Shown: positions 12,874 to 22,600 of the stretch, piece after piece
Numbering within the stretch: the stretch's first letter is position 1
Layout: every line of letters starts with the position of its first letter
DNA from: a virus
Virus record (IMG/VR): IMGVR_UViG_3300028610_000649
Span: 1-26,777 of that record
Reading direction: 5' to 3' (one strand)
DNA: 26,777 bases
Translations under genes and position numbers: made by a program
Notes under the pieces: model-generated
Told to the model about the DNA's origin: nothing
What the model saw: only the letters and a program-made list of their open reading frames with translations
Database searches by the model: none

Positions 12874-13154
12874 TTCTCCCCCTGCTTTTGAACACATTCC
12901 GCACAGTAATGAGCGTCAAGATTCGCAAGTATTTCCGCCGAGCGTTCATTAACCTCAACACTGTAAACTTCTGCCATTGACTCAGCTAACTCATCAGAGT
13001 CTTCAACAGGGTTTCTATTAGGACATGAACTACAAACTTCTTCATTAACTGGGGTGAAACAATTCTCACTATCTGGATTTTCACATCTTGAAAGATGAAC
13101 ATTCAATCTGGTCTCAAGCATTATACTTTGCCATTTACACATTCGACTTATCAT
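12870..13154 (-). CDS. Cysteine-rich small protein related to its neighbour, 94 aa
   Basis: Start overlaps the stop of the tail-tip gene as ATGA, with AGAGG 7 nt upstream. The first 50 residues carry C6, C24, C32, C41 and C44 in the same layout as the two modules of the downstream 269-residue protein (C...RCEN...VNEEVCSSCPNR), so it looks like a single-module paralogue. The C-terminal half is acidic and helical (DSDELAESMAEVYSVEV) and ends with another CxxC (HYCAECVQKQGEK). Probably binds zinc. Function unknown. Confidence 0.72.
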   Translation of the reverse strand: MISRMCKWQSIMLETRLNVHLSRCENPDSENCFTPVNEEVCSSCPNRNPVEDSDELAESMAEVYSVEVNERSAEILANLDAHYCAECVQKQGEK

Positions 13155-16078
13155 GTTCCCACCTCTCTCGGCTCATATCGTTCGCCTTGATTAGGCGCAT
13201 CAGGGTCGCCTGGCGGCACTTCATCACATGCACCCCCCGCCCCACTGCCAGCAACGCCTACCGGGTTACCTACCATATATACCTTAGTGACACCAGAACA
13301 ATAATTACAGTGTTGAATCTCGGCCTTTTTCGATGACGCGAACATTGTGGCTGCAAAAAGAGCACCAAACGTGTGGCAAAAAATGGTTACTGGACCTGTG
13401 CAGACGACGCCACACCGTGGATTTTTACAAGGACCTCTACACCCTTCCCCAACCAAATCTGGTGTAACATACCATACCTTAACCTCATATACACAGCCAG
13501 CACCAGCTTGTGCCTCTCCGCACGCTGTACGCGGGGGTTTCTTGTCAGCATCACCGCCTCCAGGCCCCCCGCCTCCAGGTGAGGGAGCGTTAGGACGTTG
13601 TTGATCTTCATCAACGCGGTCTCGCGTCCGCCTAGCTAACTTCAAAGCCTCAAACGACGGGTCATCTTCTTCGAGGATGGTGTCATCTGCTACCTCACAG
13701 GTAATAGTGGGCGCAGAGTCATCTAAGTCAGAAGGATTCTGATCTCCTGACGAGAGTATTACTGACGGGCCATCGCCGGGATCAACATAACCACTTCGTA
13801 AAATGTGGCCAATTGGAGGCGTTACATTAAAGGTATAGCCAGCGCCGGCATGAGCTTCTTCTCTTGTAGTAGGGAAGCGGCGATTAGCATTCTGATAGGC
13901 GGGCCATGCCCATTCATATTCCTCATCTGTACCTGCAAGGATCGGGGTCCAGCATTCAAAGTGAATGGTATTGGTGGCAGGATTATAAGTCGCCGATTCA
14001 ATAACCACTTTAATAGGCGTGGATGAAAATTGTGCCACATTCAATGTGATACAGTCAAAGATATCAAGATCCAAGTGTTTCAAAGGCGTGTCAAACGATA
14101 CACGTTTCCATGTATTGGCACGTCTAATTAGCCAGAAGGTTGCCGACTTCAATATTGTATCAAACGTATTTTGGGTATAGAAATTCCAATCACCTGAAGA
14201 GATGCCATACTTTGAAACATTATGCTTCAAGATAATCTTCAAGTCAATGTCATCATCATCCTCGACGCCCGCCTCAGTTTTCTGCCAATCAATCGTATGC
14301 TTTGTAGCGATATCCTCTGTTCCTGTTAATGATATCAGGAATGTATTAGTGACAATATCACTCTCCGTAATTGTACGGACAGAAGTTGGCTCTTCAGACA
14401 GATACTTGATGAAGACGATATTGTTTCGGATATAGACGGCACAACGGGCTTGATACGCAATATCATGAATCAATTGCAGAATATTCTTTCGCTCCTTGAC
14501 CCAAAAATTACTTGGGTAATTTGCCAGCTTAGTTTTTACATCATTAAAGGATGTAGTGTCAAAAGAGAGTGACGTGTATTTGTCCAATAACCACTCAATT
14601 GTATCAACTGGATTAGGCCCCTCATCTGACGTAAGCGAGACGTAAATATCGTCGCCCCAACCTTCATCATCATAAAGACTCAACTTTTTGTCAAAGCCAA
14701 TCTCCACGACTTGATAGCCGTCATAATCAGTCTCGTAAACAGTGTAGTAATCCGTTGGGACCTCCATTAAAAGACTACGCCCAGAAGGCATCTGCTTATA
14801 GGCAGCCACACTATCGACCGTTCCAGGTATTAGGCTTACTATGTAAAGAGTTTCCGCCTCCCCTTCTAAGAATACCTCGGTGCCTGCCGGTTTCCAAATA
14901 AAACCAGCAGAATCCATGTCCTCATACGCCTTCCAGGACTCGGAAGGGCCCCCTATCGACCCTGGACGCCATACGTCGCTCTCTGTTTGACAGTCATCTA
15001 ATGTCTCCGCCGGCTCCTGATCGTGATACCACGCCATTTGTGACTCTGTCTCATGCCAGTTCTCATCCCAGTTGGATGCGACTAGTCCATAAGAGTGGTC
15101 ATCCACCTCCTCACAAGTGGCATGATCCCAATCAGCATATTCAGTATGCTCACGGCTCCGAACAGTAAAAGTAGAACCGCTGAAACGACCTCGCAGAAAA
15201 GCACTACCTACATTAAGAATGATCTGTCGATTTTGCGGAAAGTTTTCCCCGCCTCTAATTGTAAGGGTCTCGTTCTCATACTCCATTTCTTGCTCAAGGC
15301 GATATATGAGATTGCAAACCGTTTCAAAACGATCATCGACGCACTGTGTATCAGGTCCAAATTCCCATTCCTCTTCCTCTGTATATGTATTATTAGGCCC
15401 GGGAGTAATAGTTGTAGTTACACCCTTTGCTACAGATGGACATTGAATATAACGAGCTTGGCACAGACGTGGATGCAACGTAAAGTCATGCCACCCTTCC
15501 CCACTCTCCAAGTAACCCTTTCGTGGCGACCGAACTTGAACAGCTTGCATGTTGCATACTTGTCCAAAAACAAGGGGCCATGTTTTGCCAAGAGCGTCTT
15601 CTGGAACATCCGGGAAGTCACCTTCCTCCATTGAGAAAGCAACTTCAGCGTCTTCTGTGTGTGTTAAAACAGTGAGAGAAAGAGTTCGCTCACCCTCATT
15701 CCATACTACTGGGCTATTGATTTCTCCTTGAAAAACGAGAAACTTATGATTAAGGCTCAAGCCACTAAAATGATGATAGACTTTGACTGGCTGTTTATGG
15801 ATATCATAATTGTTAAATATCCATTTTAACGAGCCATCAACATCATCTAAAGTCACACTAATTGACTGTGAATCACCAGAACCGGAAACCATTAAAGCAG
15901 TATCAAAACCACCCACTTGAATAATTGTCGGATGAGGGTAACTCGCACCATCAATTTTCTGATCTGAATAAAGAACCTCTTGATCGGTGCCAGTCCAATC
16001 AACTCCAAGAACTAGAATAGGTTCAGTTCCAAGATTTTGCTGCAAGTAAGTCAATGTTTGGGATGTGACCGTTCTCAT
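13151..16078 (-). CDS. Tail-tip/baseplate hub-like structural protein, 975 aa
   Basis: A large protein downstream of the tape measure and distal-tail-like genes, the usual place of the tail hub or tail-associated protein. The N-terminal 150 residues (KIDGASYPHPTIIQVGGFD, ISVTLDDVDGSLKWIFNN, KFLVFQGEINSPVVWNEG) resemble tail proteins that begin with a beta-rich ring-forming hub domain. The middle is beta-rich with many Asp, Trp and Tyr (VFIKYLSEEPTSVRTITESD is typical of hub proteins). A Gly/Pro linker (PSPGGGGPGGGDA) precedes a C-terminal part of about 123 residues with ten cysteines (CRGPCKNPRCGVVC, CNYC). Start overlaps the upstream stop as TAATG. No peptidase or lysozyme motif was found. 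Confidence 0.72.
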   Translation of the reverse strand: MRTVTSQTLTYLQQNLGTEPILVLGVDWTGTDQEVLYSDQKIDGASYPHPTIIQVGGFDTALMVSGSGDSQSISVTLDDVDGSLKWIFNNYDIHKQPVKVYHHFSGLSLNHKFLVFQGEINSPVVWNEGERTLSLTVLTHTEDAEVAFSMEEGDFPDVPEDALGKTWPLVFGQVCNMQAVQVRSPRKGYLESGEGWHDFTLHPRLCQARYIQCPSVAKGVTTTITPGPNNTYTEEEEWEFGPDTQCVDDRFETVCNLIYRLEQEMEYENETLTIRGGENFPQNRQIILNVGSAFLRGRFSGSTFTVRSREHTEYADWDHATCEEVDDHSYGLVASNWDENWHETESQMAWYHDQEPAETLDDCQTESDVWRPGSIGGPSESWKAYEDMDSAGFIWKPAGTEVFLEGEAETLYIVSLIPGTVDSVAAYKQMPSGRSLLMEVPTDYYTVYETDYDGYQVVEIGFDKKLSLYDDEGWGDDIYVSLTSDEGPNPVDTIEWLLDKYTSLSFDTTSFNDVKTKLANYPSNFWVKERKNILQLIHDIAYQARCAVYIRNNIVFIKYLSEEPTSVRTITESDIVTNTFLISLTGTEDIATKHTIDWQKTEAGVEDDDDIDLKIILKHNVSKYGISSGDWNFYTQNTFDTILKSATFWLIRRANTWKRVSFDTPLKHLDLDIFDCITLNVAQFSSTPIKVVIESATYNPATNTIHFECWTPILAGTDEEYEWAWPAYQNANRRFPTTREEAHAGAGYTFNVTPPIGHILRSGYVDPGDGPSVILSSGDQNPSDLDDSAPTITCEVADDTILEEDDPSFEALKLARRTRDRVDEDQQRPNAPSPGGGGPGGGDADKKPPRTACGEAQAGAGCVYEVKVWYVTPDLVGEGCRGPCKNPRCGVVCTGPVTIFCHTFGALFAATMFASSKKAEIQHCNYCSGVTKVYMVGNPVGVAGSGAGGACDEVPPGDPDAPNQGERYEPREVGT

Positions 16079-16461
16079 TACTCACGTTCCTCGAATTCGA
16101 GAGTTATCGTCATCGTTTCCCCACCGGGAAACGGTTCTGCTTTTGAGTCACCAGCAAATTCAAATGGGTTATTCTGTAAATAAGCAACCCATTTAACTTC
16201 GTTATGATCTGTGAATCGTATAGGGGTGGCAAAGTAAGCCTGGATGAAAGCACGTAATTCAAGAGCCTTGTTTCTCGAAATCTCAAAGTCAAATTGAAAT
16301 TTCTTTCTACCATCCCTTTGTTTTACATACGTGTACAGTGTGCCGTCCATAGCTCGTACTGAGGCTACAGAGGATGTAATTTCTACTGAATCACCCCAAT
16401 TTGGGCTGGGCATCCAAACTGTTGTTTGATACCCCGGATAAGGTGCTTCTAACTTGAACAT
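16078..16461 (-). CDS. Distal tail-like (Dit-like) protein, 127 aa
   Basis: Short beta-rich protein: RAMDGTLYTYVKQRDGRKKF, FQFDFEISRNKALELRAFIQ, then PIRFTDHNEVKWVAYLQ and a last strand MTITLEFEERE. The layout of strand, helix with hydrophobic faces, D-x-x-x-x-x-W strand and a terminal TITLEFE strand is that of small distal-tail or tail-tube-like proteins and is repeated inside the next gene upstream (residues about 325-455 of the 497-residue protein). AAGG lies 7 nt before the ATG; the stop overlaps the ATG of the tail-tip gene by 1 nt. Located between the tail-repeat protein and hub. Confidence 0.6.
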   Translation of the reverse strand: MFKLEAPYPGYQTTVWMPSPNWGDSVEITSSVASVRAMDGTLYTYVKQRDGRKKFQFDFEISRNKALELRAFIQAYFATPIRFTDHNEVKWVAYLQNNPFEFAGDSKAEPFPGGETMTITLEFEERE

Positions 16462-16463
16462 AA

Positions 16464-17957
16464 TTAGACCTTAATGAAGGTTGCAAATTGAATTAAGTCC
16501 AAAGTGTGGGCAGTGCCGCGTTGATAATCTACCTCTACGCCAATAGAATCAGTCAAATTCAAAGAAGTGCCTGGAGCGTAGCCATCAACTAATACGCCCT
16601 CAAATTCAAATGTAATCGTCCAACTACCTTCCCCGCATCCTCCCTTTCCGTCTTGAACGACAGCTTCATTCGGCGTCGTTACAACACCAACCCATTCCCT
16701 TCCTTCCCAATCTTGTATACCAATTTCCTCACCAAGATGTGCGACAAAGAAATCAAGCAAATCATCCACTTCAGTTTTTCCTAAGCCAACAAATGTAACT
16801 ATAACAGTCTGCACTTGAGGCCAATTGGGATCGGCGAAAACAGTTAGTTTCCCTCCCCGTGTCTCCCGTGCAATTCTACCAAATGCAACGCGATCAATGT
16901 TATCCAATTCAGGTGCTCTCAATTCGACCGTGTCGGTCGGCGGTACAAGTGCCGGCCACATCAGCTTGAAGCGTGTCGTTGTAGAATCATGGAGTACAGG
17001 GGGTACTGTCTCTGAAGGCGGGGTCGGTGCCCCGGCGACTGTGGTCTCACCAATAAAGGGTGCATATTGCTTACTTCTACACGCCCCATCAATGAAATAT
17101 GTTAAAGAGTGACCGATGATATTAGTATGCTCAATAGTACGTCGAAGGTCGCTTGAGAGAGCGACTGTCTGGGTAAGAGTTAGTGTTGTGGCTGCATCAT
17201 CCACCCCTTTTCCTCCCTCAACTGTTTGAACAAGGTTCAATGTTGAGCTAGGCGTAAACGAACGGTACATGTCGTGAGACATGCTGATAACGTTATTGAC
17301 ACTTATCTCCTGTGTTCGATTTACAACACTAACAAGACTCAAGGTATCTTCAAGTTCAACAGGAGCCCAAGGACAACCAAGAGGACCAGTCGCAGTATGA
17401 ACTAACTCAAACCATGTATTGAGGGTATGGTAACGTGGCCCTAGCCATTCAAGTTGCTGTGTGAGACCAAGGTCACTGACGAGTTGATGATAAAGACCAA
17501 TCCACCAATCAACTTGTTGAGTGAAGTTGATTACTGATGACACTGGCTCAAAGTCGTTAGGGATGTGAATATTGAGAACGTCGTGCGTAAGGTTCAATAC
17601 AGTAGAGGCGCTGGCCGCCCATGATCGACTCGCCACAGAAGCTAGACTCATCACGCTTGACGCGCTCAAATAGAGCGTCTGCCCCGCCACAACCACTTGA
17701 CTCAAATTCATAGTGTTTGAAGCACTTACATTTGAGATTAGAGGCGCACGGACAACATCTTGAGATAGGTTCAAACTGTGGCCGACACTCTCCTCAAAGA
17801 TGTCCCATGTTTGAGCTAATACCTCAACATGTTGCCGACTAACACGAAGCTCCCCTTCACCCTCCGCTAAAACTTCAGCGTGTTGGCGCGAGACGCGAAG
17901 CTCCCCTTCGCCGGAAGCGAGAACTTCATTATGTTGTCTGGACACTCGTAGAGACAT
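16464..17957 (-). CDS. Tail protein with N-terminal LRVSRQH repeats and a Dit-like domain, 497 aa
   Basis: Residues 3-19, 20-36 and 37-48 are three copies of LRVSRQHxEVLAxGEGE (the last incomplete). Residues about 60-290 contain at least ten looser beta motifs of type (S/T)xLxLxQxV spaced 10-30 residues apart (SLNLSQDV, TMNLSQVV, VLNLTHDV, VINFTQQV, TLNLVQTV, TLTLTQTV), two of which recur at the C-terminus (SLNLTDSI, TLDLIQFA). Residues about 325-455 have the same strand-helix-strand layout as the following 127-residue protein (TVFADPNW, LLDFFVAHLGEEIGIQD, WTITFEFEG). Repeated beta motifs suggest a fibrous or solenoid part of the tail. It lies between the LamG-like and Dit-like genes. Confidence 0.7.
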   Translation of the reverse strand: MSLRVSRQHNEVLASGEGELRVSRQHAEVLAEGEGELRVSRQHVEVLAQTWDIFEESVGHSLNLSQDVVRAPLISNVSASNTMNLSQVVVAGQTLYLSASSVMSLASVASRSWAASASTVLNLTHDVLNIHIPNDFEPVSSVINFTQQVDWWIGLYHQLVSDLGLTQQLEWLGPRYHTLNTWFELVHTATGPLGCPWAPVELEDTLSLVSVVNRTQEISVNNVISMSHDMYRSFTPSSTLNLVQTVEGGKGVDDAATTLTLTQTVALSSDLRRTIEHTNIIGHSLTYFIDGACRSKQYAPFIGETTVAGAPTPPSETVPPVLHDSTTTRFKLMWPALVPPTDTVELRAPELDNIDRVAFGRIARETRGGKLTVFADPNWPQVQTVIVTFVGLGKTEVDDLLDFFVAHLGEEIGIQDWEGREWVGVVTTPNEAVVQDGKGGCGEGSWTITFEFEGVLVDGYAPGTSLNLTDSIGVEVDYQRGTAHTLDLIQFATFIKV

Positions 17958-17958
17958 T

Positions 17959-18987
17959 TTAGCCTACTTTCACGCCGAATTTAGCCGCATTTATCCCACC
18001 CTCTGTCCAAAGATTTCCAGTATCGGGATCATTGTCGGTTACTCTTATCATAGTAGTATAGCTTGATGTTCCAACTACTTGTGGCGAGTCATCATATTGG
18101 CTACCACCAGATTCAATCGGCGTTATAAGTGAGAATGTTGTGGCATCAGTTTCACGACATTCAGTATTGACTTGAAGGCCGTAAATTGTCCCTAGATTAG
18201 GTACACTGCCATAATCGTAAAGATCGGTTACATTAACCGTAGGCTCTTCAACATACGATGTATCGTCATCCAATATAGTTTCATCAACATTCTCAAAGTG
18301 ATTTCCAGAAGGCGTGGAGGTAGTCCAGTTGGCAGTGTCATCACCGTCGGGATCAATTCTCACAACTTTACAATTGCCTAGAAAATCATTATTATCCGAA
18401 CCCGTGCTGTCAAGACAGTACAAGTCGTCAAATTGCACCGTAGAACTACCACTCTTACCTAACTGGAATGTTGTATGGTAGTTATTAGAGCCTTCTTTTG
18501 TGTCCGCACCAGTGTCGCTTAATACGTTCGCTTGAGCAACGCGAACCTCATAGGTTCCAGTTGAGTCGTGACAAACTACTTGAAATTCAATATAGTACCA
18601 TGTAAGTTGATTGAGTCCGAGACCACTCGTAGTAGCTAAGAGTGTGGTGTTACGGTAAACAGCTATTTCCCCAGCCGCAGTTATTCTAACATTCATCCCA
18701 GCTTGTGCGCCATCGAAGAAAGTTAAAAACTGAGTATCAGCAATAGTGAGAAAACGCACAGCAACGCCGACAGTTAAAGTATCATCTGTCGTCAATGCTT
18801 CAGGGCGCATATAAGTACCATTGGAATTTGCTTCAAGGGAGTATCCACTAAAACGCCCAGCCTCGGTATCCATTGTACTTTCAAAAGCAAGCACGCTATA
18901 TTTGCGTGCTACAATCCCCGTCGGACTTGGGGTGGAACCAGCGGACGTTCCAAAACCTTCAAAACCTTCAATCCAAAGTAATGCCAT
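17959..18987 (-). CDS. Concanavalin A-like (LamG-type) virion protein, 342 aa
   Basis: Residues about 1-205 have the jelly-roll pattern of phage LamG/concanavalin A-like proteins: N-terminal WIEGFEGFG, FSGYSLEAN, strands TLTVGVAVRF and TWYYIEFQVVCHD, and the characteristic FDDLYCLDSTGSDNNDFLG (about residues 186-204). The remainder (about 210-342) is a second beta-rich domain with PQVVGTSSYTTMIRV. Such domains bind carbohydrates in other proteins; here it is probably a tail surface protein that could contact the host or its glycans, which is inferred. AAAGGTG precedes the start, and a terminator-like hairpin lies just upstream of the gene. Confidence 0.78.
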   Translation of the reverse strand: MALLWIEGFEGFGTSAGSTPSPTGIVARKYSVLAFESTMDTEAGRFSGYSLEANSNGTYMRPEALTTDDTLTVGVAVRFLTIADTQFLTFFDGAQAGMNVRITAAGEIAVYRNTTLLATTSGLGLNQLTWYYIEFQVVCHDSTGTYEVRVAQANVLSDTGADTKEGSNNYHTTFQLGKSGSSTVQFDDLYCLDSTGSDNNDFLGNCKVVRIDPDGDDTANWTTSTPSGNHFENVDETILDDDTSYVEEPTVNVTDLYDYGSVPNLGTIYGLQVNTECRETDATTFSLITPIESGGSQYDDSPQVVGTSSYTTMIRVTDNDPDTGNLWTEGGINAAKFGVKVG

Positions 18988-19011
18988 CTTACTGCACCTT
19001 TATAAAGCTCC

Positions 19012-19051
19012 AGAAAAACACCTGGGCGCAGACGCAGACGCCTACGCCCAG
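19012..19051 (-). terminator. Terminator or attenuator upstream of the LamG-like gene
   Basis: CTGGGCG and CGCCCAG form a 7-bp stem on the minus strand with a 16-nt loop that contains GCGTCT twice, followed by GTGTTTTTC. It sits in the 92-nt gap between two tail genes. Because the same operon continues downstream, partial termination (tuning of gene dosage) is the likely effect. Confidence 0.65.
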
Positions 19052-19079
19052 ATGACCGAGGGAGAGAGACTACTTAAAA

Positions 19080-19577
19080 TCACCCACTGACTGTGTAAGT
19101 GATCTTCAGGGTATCGCCACTTTGGACGGAGACAGTCGAGCTAAAAGCTGCTGTCGCCCACAAAGTACCAGCAGAACCGGACTTTGTGTTGTCACTAGTA
19201 ATGAAAATACCTTTCAATGTCGCGCTACCGTTGATACTAAAGTCCACTGTAGCAGCATTTGTAATTTGACGCGCAGCGGCAGCACCCATAGTCCATTGAG
19301 GACGTGTGCCCGCGGAATAGACCGTAGACTCAGACCAGCCCGCGTGCGAGCCCATTGTGTCTCCGGCGGCGAATGCCGTCCAACCACTGTTGTCAACTAA
19401 ACCAATATACCAAGTCGTGACTGGTGTGCCAGCATGAAATTCTGTTTCCAGGATGTGGTTCATGCCAACATCAACAATACCGTTCGGGACTCGGTATATA
19501 CCGATCAGCTTTCCAGCCTTGTTGCGATGTTCAACAAGGAAGAAACCCTTTACTCGGAGTATACTTGCAAAATTCAT
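19080..19577 (-). CDS. Phage structural protein, small beta-rich, 165 aa
   Basis: The sequence fits a common phage virion type: NGIVDVGMNHILETEFHAG, WYIGLVDNSGW (56-66), GDTMGSHAGWSE (72-83) and TRPQW (91-95), then beta strands with Ser, Thr and Gly (TVDFSINGSATLKGIFITS, GTLWATAAFSSTVSVQSG). Such proteins are found in tail modules, where they may decorate the tail; the exact role is unknown. GGAGG lies 7 nt before the ATG. The upstream 84-nt gap has GC-rich inverted repeats (ACGGGC...GCCCGT, GTGCC...GGCAC). Confidence 0.72.
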   Translation of the reverse strand: MNFASILRVKGFFLVEHRNKAGKLIGIYRVPNGIVDVGMNHILETEFHAGTPVTTWYIGLVDNSGWTAFAAGDTMGSHAGWSESTVYSAGTRPQWTMGAAAARQITNAATVDFSINGSATLKGIFITSDNTKSGSAGTLWATAAFSSTVSVQSGDTLKITYTVSG

Positions 19578-19661
19578 TAGAAATCCTCCAAACGACTGTT
19601 ACGGGCTGTAATTTGTTAGTGCCCCGACGCGGCCCGTTGCATGACTTGGCACCCTGATCCA

Positions 19662-22600
19662 TTAACTAAGACGTGAAGTTCCACGCCTTAACTCTCGTTG
19701 TAAAGCTGTAGCGATATCACGCGCCGTTTGGCTCGCACCCTCGCCTTGTGTGACAGAAACATTTACGTCACCTATATTTGTAACTGGGCCACCACGCTCC
19801 CTATAAATAGGTTCGCGCCCAGTGTTCATGGCCTGAAGTTGAGATGAAAATCGCCGTGCATTCTTAGCACTTACAATAAACTCTCCAGGAGCGGCCATGA
19901 TCGGAATCCTATCCTGCCCCCTTGGTGAGAAACCCCCATCACTTCGATAACGGACTGAAGGTCCGCCGTAATAGGCAGCAGCGCTTCCGCCAGAACACGC
20001 CGCTGATGCAGATGCACATGCTGCTGCCGCCGCCATTGCAGCCGCCGCAGCGGCTCGCATAGCTGCTTCTGCGGCATACCCAGCATTAGCACAACCTTGC
20101 AATTGAGTTTGCCAACTACCAGCAGCCGTGGTAGCCGCATTAGTAGCTGTTGCTGCACCATTGATTGCAGTAGTCAAATTTCCCATCAATTCGATACCAG
20201 TGGTAATATGCACTGTAACCGCTTCAAAACCAAATTGCAGAGTACCAACGGCCATGGCAGCTTGATCCATACTTGCTGCAATCTGGGCGGCAATTTCAGC
20301 CGTGCCGCCTATAGCTTGAGTAACTCCGTCAATGTTTTCAAGAACAGTAGAGAATTGAGTATCAACCTTTATCAATTCACTGGTTAATTGACGTGCGGCT
20401 TCAGCTTGTGCGTTAAGTTCCTCCGCCGTTTTCTCAGGCGGGGGAGGCTGTGTGGGCGCAGCAGCCGCTTCAGCGGGTACTGTCTTAGCCAGGGTTAAAT
20501 CTTTTTGAGCTTGGACGGCGCCTTGAAGCTCAGCCTTTAACAGGCTGGCTTGGTTAGTTTCCTTACTTATAGCTTCCGTAGCTTGTGCTGCTACGCCAGG
20601 CATATCAACTACAGCTTGCTTAGCGCCCTCAAGTTGTTCCTTAGTGCCAACAGCTTCCTGAGTCGTCGCTTTCGCCGCCTCGGTCGCAGCTTTTTCCGCT
20701 GCTACTTTCTTATCCAGAGCCTCTACAGCGTTTAAGTAAGACCCTTCACCCATTTCAAGCTGCTCGTTAGTCGCTTCTACGGCTTCAAGACTTGCTTTTT
20801 GACCCTTCGCCAGTTGATTGAACGCGTTCTTAAATCCCTTGACCTGGTTATTCGTAAGCTCTCCGTTCTTCCGCATTATCTCGGCTATTCCTAGAAGCTG
20901 GGCATGTTGCAGACGCATTTCCCCAGTCCAAGGCTTTCCTGCCTCAGCAAGACCTAGAGCCTGCTGTGCTAAGATTTCTAGACCGCTGCGAATCCCTTCT
21001 ACTCCTTTATCCACTTTTCCAAAGCCAGTGTGGATATTATCAAAGCTGATACTTTCAATAGAGTTTTTGAGAGCATCTATAGACGTTTTTGTAGTGTTTT
21101 CGATCTTTCTTTGCAGTGCTTCCCAGTTCGCAATGATGTCCTTGAGCACTATCTCCATTTGCGAGCCCATTTTTCCCGCGTCTTTGAATATATCTATCTC
21201 ACCAAAGCGCTTTACAAACTCTTTGATAATATGCTCATTTTCGATTTCAATTTTGACACCGACTGTGTAAACTTTTTGACTAAGCGTAGTTTGAAGTTCA
21301 GTCGTTATATTACTCCAGTCGATCTGTGCTTTACTGAAGGAAGACTGAAGTTCACTCTTTATCTTATCCATTGATTCCTGAATATTCAATCTCTCGAATA
21401 TATCGAAATCAGATGGAAATGCAGCTTCCAACGAGGCTTGAATTTCGGGCATTAACTCAGCAATCTCTAAAGTATCTGCCTTTATTTGCGCCATGAGTTT
21501 GGGGACGCCTGCCTTAGCCATTGGATCAGCAAGCTTTATCAATTTCTTGTAAAGTTCCTCCGCCTTCACCCCAGCTTGGTCAAGCCGCAACAATTCCTCT
21601 TTATGAGTTGCATCTTGAAGCTTTCTTCGCTCCGCTTGGAATCCAAGCTCAGAACGAATTCTTGTTTGTCGGATTTTATCAAGTTCATTTTCAGCACGTC
21701 TTATGTCGCCTTTGTGCCCTAACTCCTCGGCGGTGGAAACGGCTTCTTCGGCACGAGACTCTGCGAGTTGCGACAATTTACGAGCATGGGCTGCATCTTC
21801 CTCATTAGCACCAGCAGTAGCATAAGCCTTACGTGCCCGCCCCGCCGCATCTTGAGCACGTTCAATTTCGGCCCATAATTTCTGGCGATCACTCATGTTA
21901 CGCTTTTCACGCTTGAATGCAGAATCAGAAATTGACTCTTGCGTCTTAGCAATTACTTCCATGGATGTTTTAATAGCGTCGTCCGCTCCTGTAGCGGCTT
22001 TCCTTATTTCATCAATCATCTTCTTTCTTTGTTGAAACAAGTCGTTGATCGTATTCGTAATAACAGTCTTAATTCCCGTACTCTCAGCCTCAAAGGCAAG
22101 TACAGCCCTTTTATATGCCTTTGTTTGAGCGGCCCAGCCGGCGCTCGTGATTTTTGAAATTTCCTCGAATTCCTTTTTGGTTGTTTGAATACGTCTCTGC
22201 GACCAGGCTTCATGCGCTGCTGTCCACTCTTCCGTGTTTTTCTTTTGCCGCTCCATTATCTCCGTTTGCACATCACTCCAGTCTTGAATCGCCTTAGTCA
22301 CATAGATCGTTGCCATCGCAGCCGCGACCGCGAGCGCAATAGGCCATAAGGACAATAACGATGCCGCTAATGCTTTAACAGAGACCGAGAAGCCTGCAAG
22401 AGTAAGCGCAGCAAGGGCAAATTTACCGCTCATTACTAACGCTGCGGCGCCGACGCCTAACATAGCGGCTGCAAGATAATCAAAGTTTGAAGTTAGAAGT
22501 GTGATAACCTTAGCAATAGGAGCACTTACTTCAAGTAACGATTTACCGAATTTGATGACTTGATTACTGAGAGCATTCCATGCTTTCTCTGCCTTACGGC

